Below, piece by piece: positions 8,748 to 18,479 of a stretch of 64,000 nt of DNA. Under the pieces are notes generated by a model. It saw nothing but the letters and a program-made list of their open reading frames with translations, had not been told where the DNA came from and made no database searches. This DNA is from Bacteroides intestinalis (lineage in GTDB: Bacteria; Bacteroidota; Bacteroidia; Bacteroidales; Bacteroidaceae), in the NCBI RefSeq assembly GCF_902364365.1, contig NZ_CABJDN010000005.1, forward strand, positions 62,001-126,000. The letters run 5' to 3'. Made by a program: the position numbers and the translations under genes. Position 1 is the first letter of the stretch, and the number at the start of each line of letters is the position of its first letter.

Positions 8748-8785
8748 GTCTATTTTTTAGACGGAGGTGTCTAATTATTAGACAC
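8748..8785. promoter_or_regulatory. Two tandem dyads, likely enhancer sites for a sigma-54 activator
   Basis: GTCTA-N5-TAGAC occurs at 8748-8762 and again at 8769-8783. The second copy extends to the perfect 19-bp palindrome GTGTCTAATTATTAGACAC at 8767-8785. The dyad centres (8755 and 8776) are 21 bp apart, two helical turns, on one face of the DNA. They lie about 90 and 111 bp upstream of the start predicted from the -24/-12 promoter, a normal distance for enhancer-binding proteins. Confidence 0.75.
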
Positions 8786-8838
8786 TTGATGGCTGGGATT
8801 AGAAAGCTAATTTCTTGATAATAAATGGATTTTAAGTT

Positions 8839-8855
8839 TTGGCACGCTTTCTGCA
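8839..8855 (+). promoter_or_regulatory. Sigma-54 (RpoN) -24/-12 promoter of the ABC transporter operon
   Basis: TTGGCACG-CTTT-CTGCA matches the sigma-54 consensus YTGGCACGrNNNTTGCW with GG at 8841-8842 and GC at 8853-8854, the required 12-bp spacing between the invariant pairs. The predicted start is near 8866, 80 nt before the ATPase gene. No TAnnTTTG box competes in this stretch. Confidence 0.8.
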
Positions 8856-8946
8856 TTTATATAGTTAAAGTATTGCGTACATTAATCTTATATGCTAAAG
8901 AGTAGATTAAAAGAAATAACTAATAACTCATAATTTAAAGAACATC

Positions 8947-9630
8947 ATGATTGAAATTAATGACATCAGTAAAGTATTCCGTACATCGGAAGTGGAAACA
9001 GTAGCATTGAACCACGTGAACCTTGAAGTGAAAGAGGGGGAGTTTGCAGCTATTATGGGACCGTCAGGTTGCGGAAAATCAACCCTGTTGAATATTCTGG
9101 GATTACTGGATAATCCGACGGAAGGATCATATAAACTTCTGGGACAGGAAGTAGGGAACCTGAAAGAAAAAGAGCGTACACGCGTTCGTAAAGGTAAACT
9201 GGGTTTTGTATTCCAAAGCTTCAATCTGATAGACGAACTGAATGTATATGAAAATGTGGAATTGCCTTTGACTTATCTTGGCATCAAAGCTTCCGAACGT
9301 CGCCGGATGGTGGAAGATATACTGAAACGTATGAATATCAGTCATCGTGCCAAACACTTTCCACAACAGCTTTCCGGTGGTCAGCAGCAACGTGTAGCCA
9401 TTGCCCGTGCTGTGGTTACTAATCCTAAGCTGATACTTGCCGATGAGCCGACCGGTAACCTGGATTCTAAGAACGGTGCAGAAGTAATGAACTTGCTGAC
9501 GGAGTTGAACCGGGAAGGAACTACCATTATCATGGTGACACATTCCCAGCACGATGCTTCTTTCGCCCATCGTACGATTCATTTGTTCGATGGCAGTATA
9601 GTGGCAAGTGTTGCAGCACAGGAAATGTAA
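8947..9630 (+). CDS. ABC transporter ATP-binding protein (LolD/MacB type)
   Basis: 227 residues with all ABC ATPase motifs: Walker A GPSGCGKSTLLN near residue 38, Q-loop FVFQSFNL, signature LSGGQQQRVAIARA, Walker B LILADEPTGNLDS, and the switch His in VTHSQHDAS. The sequence TGNLDSKNG and the overall length are typical of the LolD/MacB/FtsE-like group that works with FtsX-type permeases in lipoprotein release, peptide export or mechanotransmission. Two such permeases follow on the same strand (gaps of 25 and 28 bp). Expression is predicted to depend on sigma-54. Confidence 0.95.
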   Translation: MIEINDISKVFRTSEVETVALNHVNLEVKEGEFAAIMGPSGCGKSTLLNILGLLDNPTEGSYKLLGQEVGNLKEKERTRVRKGKLGFVFQSFNLIDELNVYENVELPLTYLGIKASERRRMVEDILKRMNISHRAKHFPQQLSGGQQQRVAIARAVVTNPKLILADEPTGNLDSKNGAEVMNLLTELNREGTTIIMVTHSQHDASFAHRTIHLFDGSIVASVAAQEM

Positions 9631-9655
9631 GTTACGATTATTACAAGATTAAAGT

Positions 9656-11965
9656 ATGAAACAAATCTATTATGTCATAAGGACCTTATTACGTGGGCGC
9701 GGTTCGAATATTATCAAAGTCATTTCTCTTGGATTGGGGTTGACGATGAGTATTTTGCTGTTTTCTCGTGTGGCTTTTGAGCAAAGTTACGACACCTTCT
9801 ACAAAGACTATGACAATTTATATCAGATATTTTCTATTTTTTCAGCTGATGGTGAACAGTTTGAGCCTCAAAAGCAAAACTGCGGTCCCGTGGCAGGTGC
9901 CATATTGGAAAACTTCCCGAAAGAAGTGGAAGCAGCCACCAGTATCGCCTATTTTCTCGGTGGTCCATTGTATAATGGTAGTGTCCGTTTCGATGACGAG
10001 ATCCTGTTGGCAGACTCACTCTTTTTCCGAACTATGGGTATTGAGGTACTGAGCGGAAATCCGGAGAATGAACTGGTACAACCGGATGTTATTTTTCTGA
10101 GCGACCGCTTGGCACAGAAAATCTTCGGCGGCGAAAACCCTATTGGAAAAGTGCTGAGCTACAATAAAGAAATAACATTTACAGTGAAGGGGACTTATGC
10201 TGCTTTACCGGAAAATACTACGATGCGTCCCGAGGGAGTTGTATCTATGCCCACAGCCTGGAGTCGCAGTTGGGGTAACTATTCCTGGCGTGGGGGAGAC
10301 AGTTACTACGAATATATCCGTTTCCGTCCGGGAGCTGATAAAGAGATTATCAATGCCCGACTGGATGACATGATACAGAAATATCGTCCGGAAGAGGATA
10401 AGAAAGCTTATGGCTATACAGCTTTTGTCAAACCCATCCGTGATGTATATCGAAACGAAGACCAGGTGAAACGAATGGATAGCATTATGAGTATCCTGGC
10501 TTTTGCAATTCTTTTTATTGCAGCACTAAACTATGTATTGATATCCATCTCCTCGCTTACTTACCGCGCAAAAGCGGTGGGAGTACATAAGTGTAGTGGT
10601 GCAAGCGGAGGTACTGTATTCTCAATGTTTCTTCTGGAGACAGGTATTATCATTGTACTGGCTCTGGTGCTAATGGGACTGATATTGCTTAATTTTCAGG
10701 AGTTTATAGAAGATACTACCGCAGCTAAACTGAGTGTACTTTTTGCACCCGATCGTATTTGGGTACCGCTCGCTGTAGTGTTGGTTCTTTTTGTTGTGGG
10801 GGGAGTATTGCCAGGCAGATTATTTGCGCGGATACCGGTGTCGCAGGTTTTTCGTCGTTATACGGAAGGTAAGAAGGGGTGGAAACGTCCATTACTTTTT
10901 ATCCAATTCGCAGGTGTGGCCTTTATCTGTGGACTGATGTATGTGGTGATGGCGCAGTACAATTATGTGAAAGATAAAGATATGGGATATAATCCGCAGC
11001 GTGTAGCGGTGGGGAATGCTTATTTTGGTAGTGAGGAGGAGAGTGGACCGGCATTGCAGTTTTTCCGTGGTCTGCCTTATGTAGAAGAAGTTTCTTCTGC
11101 GGTCAGTACCCCTATCTGGAGCTATAGTGGCTCAATGATTGAAGGAGAAAGTGGACAGTCCCTCTTCTCAACACGCTACAGTTTTGCTCTTGAAGATTAC
11201 TTTAAAATGATGGGTATGACAATGAAGGAAGGTCGTGCTCCGCGTGCAGCAGATGAAATAGTAGTGAATGAGGCTTTTGCGGAGAGGATGCGTTGGGGAG
11301 ACAAGGCTTTGAACCACCCGTTACGTACAGAAGGCAAAAATTTTAAAGTAGTAGGTATATTGAAAGATTTTCATATCGGTTCCTATTACCAGCCACAGGA
11401 TGTCATAATGTTCGGATATACCCGTACTTTCGGTAATACTGTCCATGTGCGTCTCAAAGAACCTTTTGCTGAGAATTTACGGCGTCTGAACAAAGACGTA
11501 AACGAAGCTTATCCGGACAAAACGATTGACTTTGCCGGATTGGAACAACGAATATTGGAACGGTATAATCCGGTTCGTGTCTTTAGCAATGCTACGATAT
11601 TGGCGGCGGTAACCATGTTCTTTGTCATGCTGATGGGCCTGATAGGTTATACTACGGATGAAGTGCGCCGTCGTTCCAAAGAAATTGCCATTCGTAAAGT
11701 GAATGGGGCGGAATCTTCGGGGATATTGGAGTTACTTTCAAAAGATGTCCTTTATGTAGCGGGACCGGCTGTCATTATCGGTATTATTGCCTCGGCATAC
11801 GTCAACGAGATGTGGATGGACCAGTTTGCTGCACAGGTGCCGCTTTCGTGGCCGGTATATGTGCTGATAGCATTGGTTATCCTGTTACTTATTGTTGCTT
11901 GCGTCATCTGGAAGTCATGGCGGATAGCGAATGAAAATCCGGTGAAGAGTATTAAAAGCGAATAA
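9656..11965 (+). CDS. FtsX/MacB-type ABC permease, first of two
   Basis: 769 residues with eight predicted membrane segments in two FtsX-like halves. TM1 is at about residues 18-40 (KVISLGLGLTMSILLFSRV), then a large periplasmic MacB-like domain, three TMs (about 278-395), a fourth near 417-438, a second periplasmic domain, and three final TMs from about 640. Each half carries a repeated sequence by the membrane: RAKAVGVHKCSGAS and RSKEIAIRKVNGAES. The ending SWRIANENPVKSIKSE is typical of Bacteroidetes members. With the ATPase it should act in envelope export or signalling. The substrate is unknown. It is clearly paralogous to the next gene. Confidence 0.9.
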   Translation: MKQIYYVIRTLLRGRGSNIIKVISLGLGLTMSILLFSRVAFEQSYDTFYKDYDNLYQIFSIFSADGEQFEPQKQNCGPVAGAILENFPKEVEAATSIAYFLGGPLYNGSVRFDDEILLADSLFFRTMGIEVLSGNPENELVQPDVIFLSDRLAQKIFGGENPIGKVLSYNKEITFTVKGTYAALPENTTMRPEGVVSMPTAWSRSWGNYSWRGGDSYYEYIRFRPGADKEIINARLDDMIQKYRPEEDKKAYGYTAFVKPIRDVYRNEDQVKRMDSIMSILAFAILFIAALNYVLISISSLTYRAKAVGVHKCSGASGGTVFSMFLLETGIIIVLALVLMGLILLNFQEFIEDTTAAKLSVLFAPDRIWVPLAVVLVLFVVGGVLPGRLFARIPVSQVFRRYTEGKKGWKRPLLFIQFAGVAFICGLMYVVMAQYNYVKDKDMGYNPQRVAVGNAYFGSEEESGPALQFFRGLPYVEEVSSAVSTPIWSYSGSMIEGESGQSLFSTRYSFALEDYFKMMGMTMKEGRAPRAADEIVVNEAFAERMRWGDKALNHPLRTEGKNFKVVGILKDFHIGSYYQPQDVIMFGYTRTFGNTVHVRLKEPFAENLRRLNKDVNEAYPDKTIDFAGLEQRILERYNPVRVFSNATILAAVTMFFVMLMGLIGYTTDEVRRRSKEIAIRKVNGAESSGILELLSKDVLYVAGPAVIIGIIASAYVNEMWMDQFAAQVPLSWPVYVLIALVILLLIVACVIWKSWRIANENPVKSIKSE

Positions 11966-11993
11966 ATTATTATAATAGATAAAAGTTATCATT

Positions 11994-14294
11994 ATGAGAC
12001 ACCTTTATTATACCCTGCAAACTTTGCTTCGCGGACGCGGATCAAATATCATTAAAGTTATTTCTTTGTCATTAGGGCTACTGATGTCTGTTTTCCTTTT
12101 TGCACGTATTGCTTTCGAGTTGAGTTTTGATAATTTCTATTATGAACCGGAGAATCTTTACATTGTCAAGACCGGTTGGATGAATAAGGGAGTGTTGAGT
12201 GGTGGAGAGGGGTATAATACCATCCAAACCATTCCTGCTACCATTGCAGAGGAATTTCCTGATGAGGTACAGAGTGCTACTACCAGCTGTTCTCTTTTTG
12301 GTAAGGAGTATCGCTTGGGAGAACATAAGTTCATGTTACCTACAGTGATGGCAGATACTCTTTATTTTGCCACCCTAGGTATCGAAGTATTGGAGGGAAA
12401 TCCACAGGAATTGGCAAATCCGGATGCAATATTCTTGTCTCATACATCGGCACGCACTATTTTCGGCAGTGAGTCACCATTAGGGAAGACATTGAATTAC
12501 TCAATTGGTGGTACTATGGTACCTATGCTCGTAAAAGGTGTCTATGCTGATGTGCCACTGAATACAGAATTATATACTCGTCCTGAAGCTATTGTCTCTT
12601 TTCCCAGCATCGAACGGCATACCCGTTGGTCTTTAGGCTGGAACAGTGGCGGTAATTACGACGGATACGTACGTTTACGAAATCCTGTTGATGCTAATAA
12701 ATTGAATAAGCATCTTTCAGTTGCTATTGCCCGTCATATTCCGGAAGAGAGCGGGTTGGAATTGAAAGTTACTGTGGAACCTATGCGTAGTCTGCACCTT
12801 GCCAAGCCGACGGTACGGAAAATGATTTGGATCATGGCATTGCTTGGAGTAGTGCTACTTTTTATAACAACACTAAATTATGTATTGATATCGATAGCTT
12901 CACTGACGCAACGTGCAAAATCTATTGGTGTACACAAGTGTAGTGGAGCATCCGAACGTAGCATTTTCTCCATGTTTCTGATGGAGACAGCGGTAGTGAT
13001 TCTACTGGCACTATTATTGATAGGAGTGTTGGTGTATGTTTTCCATGAAAAAATGGAAGAACTGGCATCTATTCCGTTGAGTGTTCTCTTTGCCTGGCAG
13101 AACTTGTGGGCACCTTTGTCTGTAGTTGCTCTCTTATTTCTGTTGGGAGGATGTTTACCTGGTATTTTGTTTTCGCGTATACCGGTGACGCAAGTGTTCC
13201 ATCGCTATACTTCCGGACGTCGTGGTTGGAAGCGGGTACTATTATTCATACAGTTTGGAGGTGCGGCATTCATACTGGGCATGATGCTGGTGGTATTTAT
13301 ACAATATAATTATGCAACCGGGCGTGATCGTGGTTTCCGTCCTGAACGCGTTGCATACGTTTACCAACGATTAGAAAATCCGGATAATTTGCGTAGTGTT
13401 CTTTTAGGATTACCCTATGTAGAGTCTGTGGCTTCTGCCAGTGCATCGTTACTGGGTTTTTATGCTCCTTACATGGTGACTGATAATCAAGGAAACCGGC
13501 TTTTTTCTCCTCGCTTTTCTATATTCGATACGGATTACCTGGACTTTATCGGCTTACGACTTAAAGCAGGGAAAAACTTATCGGGTAGTGGACAATTGCT
13601 TGTAAACCGTACTTTTGTAGAAAAGATGAAATGGGAGGGTACCGGTATAGGTGAACACGTAAATGATCTGGGTACAGTAGTAGGCATTTTGGATTCGTTC
13701 AGTTTTCCTCTTGCACCGGATGATAGCGATCCGGTTATGATAGCTTGGACGGAAGGCATAGAAAGCATTCTACATGTGCGCTTGAAGAAGCCTTTTGACG
13801 ATAATCTTATCCGGCTGAATGAAGAGATGCAGCATGTGTATCCGCAGAATGAGTTACTGTTTCGTTCAATGGAAAAAGAGATGCGAAGTTATTCGGAATC
13901 CGTTCGCATATTCCGTGATGTCACTTTATTGGCATCTGTTACAATCTTGTTTATCATTCTTATGGGGCTCATTGGTTATGTAAATGATGAAATTCGTTTG
14001 CGCTCTAAGGAAATTGCTATTCGTAAGGTGAATGGGGCAGAAGTGAGCGGTGTACTGCGTCTACTGACGCGTGATGTCTTGTGGTTGGCAATTCCGGCTG
14101 TAACGATTGGTACAATCGGAGCATTCAAAGCCGGTGAAGTTTGGATCAGTCAGTTTAGGGATGCTATTTCCTTGCCTGTAATGGGGTATATGGGTGTTGC
14201 TGTGGCTCTGCTTATGTTTATTATCATGTGCGTTGTGATTAAGGCATGGTACATTGCTAATGAGAATCCCGTACAAAGCATTCAGAGCGAGTAG
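11994..14294 (+). CDS. FtsX/MacB-type ABC permease, second of two
   Basis: 766 residues, collinear with the preceding permease along its whole length. The N-termini share LLRGRGSNIIKVISL, the mid regions share GVHKCSGAS, and the C-termini share SKEIAIRKVNGAE and ANENPV-SI-SE. The topology is the same (eight TMs, two periplasmic domains). The periplasmic parts differ more, so the two copies could form a heterodimer with one ATPase or recognise different partners. It is the last gene of the predicted sigma-54 operon. The next gene converges on it 32 bp downstream, and I see no hairpin terminator between them. Confidence 0.9.
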   Translation: MRHLYYTLQTLLRGRGSNIIKVISLSLGLLMSVFLFARIAFELSFDNFYYEPENLYIVKTGWMNKGVLSGGEGYNTIQTIPATIAEEFPDEVQSATTSCSLFGKEYRLGEHKFMLPTVMADTLYFATLGIEVLEGNPQELANPDAIFLSHTSARTIFGSESPLGKTLNYSIGGTMVPMLVKGVYADVPLNTELYTRPEAIVSFPSIERHTRWSLGWNSGGNYDGYVRLRNPVDANKLNKHLSVAIARHIPEESGLELKVTVEPMRSLHLAKPTVRKMIWIMALLGVVLLFITTLNYVLISIASLTQRAKSIGVHKCSGASERSIFSMFLMETAVVILLALLLIGVLVYVFHEKMEELASIPLSVLFAWQNLWAPLSVVALLFLLGGCLPGILFSRIPVTQVFHRYTSGRRGWKRVLLFIQFGGAAFILGMMLVVFIQYNYATGRDRGFRPERVAYVYQRLENPDNLRSVLLGLPYVESVASASASLLGFYAPYMVTDNQGNRLFSPRFSIFDTDYLDFIGLRLKAGKNLSGSGQLLVNRTFVEKMKWEGTGIGEHVNDLGTVVGILDSFSFPLAPDDSDPVMIAWTEGIESILHVRLKKPFDDNLIRLNEEMQHVYPQNELLFRSMEKEMRSYSESVRIFRDVTLLASVTILFIILMGLIGYVNDEIRLRSKEIAIRKVNGAEVSGVLRLLTRDVLWLAIPAVTIGTIGAFKAGEVWISQFRDAISLPVMGYMGVAVALLMFIIMCVVIKAWYIANENPVQSIQSE

Positions 14295-14326
14295 ACGTGT
14301 TTTTAAGACTTAATGGTGCGAATTGC

Positions 14327-15676
14327 TTACGCGATACTCTCTTTATTTTTCTTTCGGATATATATCCATAGCACCACAAGTGCTGTCTGGAAAGCAAAGA
14401 AATCGGCAACAGGCATACTGGTCCAGATCCCGTCCAGTCCTAAAAAACGGGGAAAGAAGATCAAGCCGGGAAGCAGATATAAAAGTTGCCGGGTGAGCGA
14501 AAGGAATATACTGATTTTAGCTTTTCCAATACTCTGGAAGAAATTACCGATCACAATCTGTGCACCCACCAATGGGAACATCAGCACACAAATGCGGACA
14601 CCGCGGGAAGCAATGTCAATCAGTTCCTGATCATTTGTGAAGATAGCGGATACTGCATGAGGGAAAAGTTCGCAAATAAGGAAACCGCTGCTTGTGATAC
14701 ACACACCGGTCAGAATACTCAGTTTCAGTGTTTGTTTCACACGGTCGTGCTTTTGTGCACCGAAGTTATATCCTACGATGGGCTGCATACCCATAGTCAA
14801 TCCTAACACAATCATTATATAGAGAGTGAGCAGGCGATTGATGATACCATAAGCTCCGATAGCCATATCACCCCCGTGACGTTGCAACGAATTATTAATG
14901 ATAATCACAATGGCACAGGCACAAACATTCATCAGGAAAGGAGACATACCGATTGAAAAGATACTACTGATGATGCGCTTTTTCAATTTCCAGAAGTCCG
15001 GGCGGAAACGGACGAAACTATCCTTATTAAGAAAATGCTTCACAACCCATACCATACCGATGAACTGTGAAATAACGGTTGCCGTAGCTGCTCCGCGAAT
15101 TCCCCAGTCAAAATGGAAAATGAAGATAGGAGCAAGGATGATGTTGCAGACCACTGTTACCATGGAAGTCAACATCGCCTTTTTAGGATATCCTGTGGCA
15201 CGCATAATATTGTTTAGCCCGATCATTGTATAAGTAATTGGGGTTCCTGCCAGGATAATTTGCATGAAGTCACGTGCATAAGGTAATGTTTCGGAACTGG
15301 CACCGAAGAATCTCAATATATCATCCAGAAACAGAAAAGCAAGTCCGCCGAATACTACTGCATTAATCAGACAAAACATCAGTGTGTTTCCCAATACCTC
15401 AGTTGCTCCGTCTAAATCTTTCTGCCCCAGACGGATGGATGAAATGGTAGAACCGCCTGCCGATACCAGCGTACAGAATGCTACCACAAGGTTCATCAAA
15501 GGGAATGTAATAGCTAATCCGGCAATACCCATTGCACCTACACCATGACCTATGAAAATGCTGTCGATAATGTTGTACAGAGAAGTTATTGTCATGCCGA
15601 TAATAGCGGGTATGGAATACTGTAACAGCAGTTTTCCGATGCTCTCGGTACCTAATATGTGAGGGTTATTATCCAT
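14327..15676 (-). CDS. MATE-family multidrug/cation antiporter
   Basis: 449 residues with about 12 hydrophobic segments in two homologous halves, the MATE fold. Typical elements are LLQYSIPAIIGMTITSLYNIIDSIFIGHGVGAMGIAGLAI near the N-terminus and GMQPIVGYNFGAQKHDRVKQTL at the second-half start. It exports organic cations or drugs across the inner membrane using a sodium or proton gradient. The ATG at 15676 is preceded by a good promoter. It is a stand-alone gene converging with the ABC operon. The substrate cannot be inferred. Confidence 0.93.
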   Translation of the reverse strand: MDNNPHILGTESIGKLLLQYSIPAIIGMTITSLYNIIDSIFIGHGVGAMGIAGLAITFPLMNLVVAFCTLVSAGGSTISSIRLGQKDLDGATEVLGNTLMFCLINAVVFGGLAFLFLDDILRFFGASSETLPYARDFMQIILAGTPITYTMIGLNNIMRATGYPKKAMLTSMVTVVCNIILAPIFIFHFDWGIRGAATATVISQFIGMVWVVKHFLNKDSFVRFRPDFWKLKKRIISSIFSIGMSPFLMNVCACAIVIIINNSLQRHGGDMAIGAYGIINRLLTLYIMIVLGLTMGMQPIVGYNFGAQKHDRVKQTLKLSILTGVCITSSGFLICELFPHAVSAIFTNDQELIDIASRGVRICVLMFPLVGAQIVIGNFFQSIGKAKISIFLSLTRQLLYLLPGLIFFPRFLGLDGIWTSMPVADFFAFQTALVVLWIYIRKKNKESIA

Positions 15677-15753
15677 AACTATTTATCTAAAGAAAGTGAT
15701 GAGTCCGCGTTCGTCTGCTCCGGTCTGTGTCGTCCGCGTCTCTGTATTCGCTG

Positions 15754-15784
15754 CAAAGTTACTCATTTATTTGCTCGGTTCAAG
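15754..15784 (-). promoter_or_regulatory. Promoter of the MATE gene
   Basis: On the minus strand CTTG, 19 nt, TAACTTTG. The -7 box is perfect and the -33 box has one mismatch. The divergent HAD promoter interleaves with it. Confidence 0.65.
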
Positions 15785-15801
15785 GATTATTCTGACCTTT
15801 G
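15770..15801 (+). promoter_or_regulatory. Probable promoter of the HAD hydrolase gene
   Basis: TTTG at 15770-15773, 20 nt, then GACCTTTG at 15794-15801, one mismatch from TAnnTTTG. It overlaps the divergent MATE promoter, so the two may compete. Confidence 0.5.
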
Positions 15802-15849
15802 TATCGTAATAGATAAGGTATTAACATTATAAGGTAAAAGAAAGTTTAT

Positions 15850-16497
15850 ATGGCTGAAACTAAAAACATCGCCGTTCTCTTCGATTTCGACGGTGTCGTT
15901 GTCGACACAGAGACGCAGTACAGCGTTTTTTGGCATAAAATGGGAGTAGATTACTTAGGTATGGAAGATCTGGAAAGTCGTGTAAAGGGGCAGACCCTGA
16001 TGTACATCTACGATACCTTCTTTCCCGGTATGACAAAAGAGAGGGAGGAAATCACTGTAGGTCTTGACCGCTTCGAACAGAATATGTCATACGATTTTGT
16101 TCCCGGGGTGGAGGAATTTATTGCCGATCTTCACCGTAATGGTGTGAAAATGGCTGTAGTTACCAGCTCCAATGATAAGAAAATGGAAGCTGTATACCGT
16201 GCTAAACCTGAAATTAAAAGTATGTTCGACCGTATTCTCACAGCAGAAATGTTCACTGCCTCTAAACCTGCACCCGATTGTTTTCTGCTTGGTATGGAAG
16301 TATTTGACACTACTCCGGAAACAACTTATGTTTTTGAGGATTCCTTTAATGGTCTGAAAGCCGGAATGGCTTCCGGTGCTACAGTTATTGGTTTGGCTAC
16401 CACTAATTCACGGGAAGAAATTACTCCGTTGTGTCACTATGTTCTGGATGATTTCCAGGGATTCACTTACGATAAATTAACAGAATTGCACAAGTAA
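15850..16497 (+). CDS. HAD-superfamily hydrolase (beta-phosphoglucomutase-like)
   Basis: 215 residues. Motif I DFDGVVVDTE gives nucleophile Asp12 and acid/base Asp14. Motif II is VVTSSNDKK, motif III Lys is in ASKPAPDCFLLG, and motif IV is FEDSFNGLKAG. A helical cap lies between motifs I and II, so this is the subclass I type shared by phosphoglycolate phosphatases, beta-phosphoglucomutases and sugar-phosphate phosphatases. The substrate cannot be assigned. Its own promoter lies 49 nt upstream, and panB follows after a 129-bp gap with another promoter, so co-transcription is optional. Confidence 0.9.
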   Translation: MAETKNIAVLFDFDGVVVDTETQYSVFWHKMGVDYLGMEDLESRVKGQTLMYIYDTFFPGMTKEREEITVGLDRFEQNMSYDFVPGVEEFIADLHRNGVKMAVVTSSNDKKMEAVYRAKPEIKSMFDRILTAEMFTASKPAPDCFLLGMEVFDTTPETTYVFEDSFNGLKAGMASGATVIGLATTNSREEITPLCHYVLDDFQGFTYDKLTELHK

Positions 16498-16510
16498 AGG
16501 GAAAAAGGAT

Positions 16511-16518
16511 TACCTTTG
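16511..16518 (+). promoter_or_regulatory. panB promoter (-7 box)
   Basis: TACCTTTG, a perfect TAnnTTTG, 109 nt before the panB ATG. There is no well-placed -33 box. The leader of about 100 nt contains word repeats. Confidence 0.5.
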
Positions 16519-16542
16519 CGGCGATAAATAAAAGTACGAACT

Positions 16543-16625
16543 ACAATTTACGATATATGATTTGCAACGTGTATCTGTACACAGTCAAAATTGTACATTG
16601 TAAATGATAAAATTGTAAATGAAAC
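16543..16625. repeat. AATTTAC / GTAAAT word repeats before panB
   Basis: CAATTTACGAT on the left and TTGTACATTGTAAATG plus AATTGTAAATG on the right form imperfect inverted and direct repeats directly before the panB start. The same words recur at 38905-39001 and 59480-59518. Confidence 0.5.
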
Positions 16626-16626
16626 T

Positions 16627-17448
16627 ATGGCTGGATATATTTCAGATGACACTCGTAAAGTGACCACTCATCGCCTTGTTGAAATGAAGCAAAGAGGCGA
16701 AAAGATTTCTATGTTGACATCCTATGATTATACTATGGCACAGATTGTGGATGGTGCAGGTATGGATGTAATCCTTGTGGGTGATTCTGCCAGTAATGTA
16801 ATGGCTGGTAATGTGACGACACTTCCGATCACCCTTGATCAGATGATCTATCATGCTAAGTCCGTAGTTCGTGGAGTAAAACGTGCTATGGTTGTAGTGG
16901 ATATGCCTTTCGGCTCTTACCAGGGCAATGAGATGGAAGGGCTTGCTTCTGCCATCCGCATTATGAAAGAGAGTCATGCAGATGCTTTGAAACTGGAAGG
17001 TGGCGAAGAAATAATAGGTACTGTAAAGCGCATTCTGAGTGCAGGTATTCCTATTATGGGACATCTGGGACTGATGCCGCAATCTATCAATAAGTATGGT
17101 ACTTACACAGTTCGTGCCAAGGATGATACCGAAGCTGAGAAACTGGTGCGTGATGCCCATCTGTTGGAAGAGGCAGGATGCTTTGCCATTGTGTTAGAGA
17201 AAATCCCGGCGGAATTGGCAGAACGTGTGGCAAGTGAACTTACTATTCCTATTATCGGTATTGGTGCTGGCGGTGGAGTAGACGGACAGGTGCTGGTAAT
17301 TCAGGATATGCTGGGTATGAATAATGGTTTCCGTCCTCGTTTCTTACGTCGTTATGCCGATTTGCATACGATCATGACTGACGCTATAAGCCGTTATATA
17401 TCTGATGTGAAGAACTTAGACTTCCCGAATGAGAAAGAGCAATATTGA
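16627..17448 (+). CDS. panB: 3-methyl-2-oxobutanoate hydroxymethyltransferase
   Basis: 273 residues. It transfers a hydroxymethyl group from methylene-THF to alpha-ketoisovalerate, making ketopantoate for pantothenate and CoA. Family hallmarks are [25 protein letters not shown] (metal-binding Asp), [17 protein letters not shown], the conserved Glu in [11 protein letters not shown], and [21 protein letters not shown] chose the ATG at 16627. The in-frame ATG at 16591 would translate the repeat-containing leader. Its last 20 bp overlap the start of the MFS gene, so the two are coupled. The methylene-THF donor can come from the glyA gene product also in this window. Confidence 0.96.
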   Translation: MAGYISDDTRKVTTHRLVEMKQRGEKISMLTSYDYTMAQIVDGAGMDVILVGDSASNVMAGNVTTLPITLDQMIYHAKSVVRGVKRAMVVVDMPFGSYQGNEMEGLASAIRIMKESHADALKLEGGEEIIGTVKRILSAGIPIMGHLGLMPQSINKYGTYTVRAKDDTEAEKLVRDAHLLEEAGCFAIVLEKIPAELAERVASELTIPIIGIGAGGGVDGQVLVIQDMLGMNNGFRPRFLRRYADLHTIMTDAISRYISDVKNLDFPNEKEQY

Positions 17449-18472
17449 TAATCTTTGGTCGCTGGGATTTATGCGGATATGCATGGCTAATTTCCTGCTT
17501 TTTGCATCCTTATATATACTATTCCCGGTACTACCTGCGGTGATGGTGTCACGCTTAGGCATTTCTACTGTACAGGTGGGTAGTATGTTTTTAGTGTTTG
17601 CGGTAGGTATGTTCCTTGTAGGACCATTTCACGCATATCTGGGAGATGCATATAAGCGAAAGCACGTGCTTGTCTACTCCACATTTGTAATGTTGGCAGC
17701 GACGATGGGTTATCTATTTGCTGATACTTTTACGAAATTGCTGTTACTTGCCGCTGTGCAGGGAGGAGCTTTCGGATTAGCGGCCACAGCGGGAATTACA
17801 GTTGCTATTGATATTACAAATTCTCCGCGCCGTAGCGCAGGGAATATGACATATGCTTTGGCGGCTCGTCTGGGTATGTTGGTAGGAGTGGGAGTCGGAA
17901 TATGGATGTTCCATCTCAAAGGTTTCAGCATGGTAGTGTATCTCTCTGCATTGTGTGGTATATTTAGTATACTGTTTGCATTGCGGGTGTATGTTGCTTT
18001 CCGTGCACCTATAGGTGTGGGGCGTTGCAATATCGACCGTTTTTTGCTGTCACGGGCCTGGTTGCCTGCCCTCAATGTAGTACTGATAGCTTTTGTACCG
18101 GGAGTAGTAATACCTATAATAAAGGATGGGGATTACAGTGCGACCTTCTTCCTGGTTGTTTTGGTGATACTTACAGTACCTCTTACGAAGATATTCGTTA
18201 AGCTTTCGCAGCATTGCCAGCGTGGAACAGCAAATACAACTTGCCATTTGGCTATGGAAACGGGAATTTTAATAGGTATTGCAGTTTGCTGCTTCCTGTC
18301 AAACAACATAGAACTGTATTCTATGTTTGAAGATGGTTCAAGCATTGAAAAACCACACTTTTATGTAGATTTTCAATTGATCTATAAAATTATAGGTGTG
18401 GGAATCATTGTAGCACTACTGTTTTATTTCCTGCTGACACGTCCCTATTATAAGAGAAGACGAGTGAGATAA
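17429..18472 (+). CDS. MFS transporter
   Basis: 347 residues with about 10 hydrophobic segments, beginning [26 protein letters not shown] and containing the charged loop [16 protein letters not shown], a form of the MFS loop 2-3 motif. It is shorter than the usual 400 residues and ends soon after the last TM, so two helices may be missing, or the family is compact. Substrate unknown. The start overlaps panB by 20 bp. A role in pantothenate or precursor transport would fit the context but is only inference. Confidence 0.8.
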   Translation: MRKSNIDNLWSLGFMRICMANFLLFASLYILFPVLPAVMVSRLGISTVQVGSMFLVFAVGMFLVGPFHAYLGDAYKRKHVLVYSTFVMLAATMGYLFADTFTKLLLLAAVQGGAFGLAATAGITVAIDITNSPRRSAGNMTYALAARLGMLVGVGVGIWMFHLKGFSMVVYLSALCGIFSILFALRVYVAFRAPIGVGRCNIDRFLLSRAWLPALNVVLIAFVPGVVIPIIKDGDYSATFFLVVLVILTVPLTKIFVKLSQHCQRGTANTTCHLAMETGILIGIAVCCFLSNNIELYSMFEDGSSIEKPHFYVDFQLIYKIIGVGIIVALLFYFLLTRPYYKRRRVR

Positions 18473-18479
18473 ACCCGTG

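Larger units (their letters stand above)
8614..8946. other. Intergenic control region between the lipoprotein and ABC genes
   Basis: 333 bp without a gene. It holds a minus-strand TAnnTTTG box (8661-8668), two GTCTA-N5-TAGAC dyads (8748-8785) and a sigma-54 type promoter (8839-8855). I see no ORF longer than a few codons worth calling. Confidence 0.8.
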
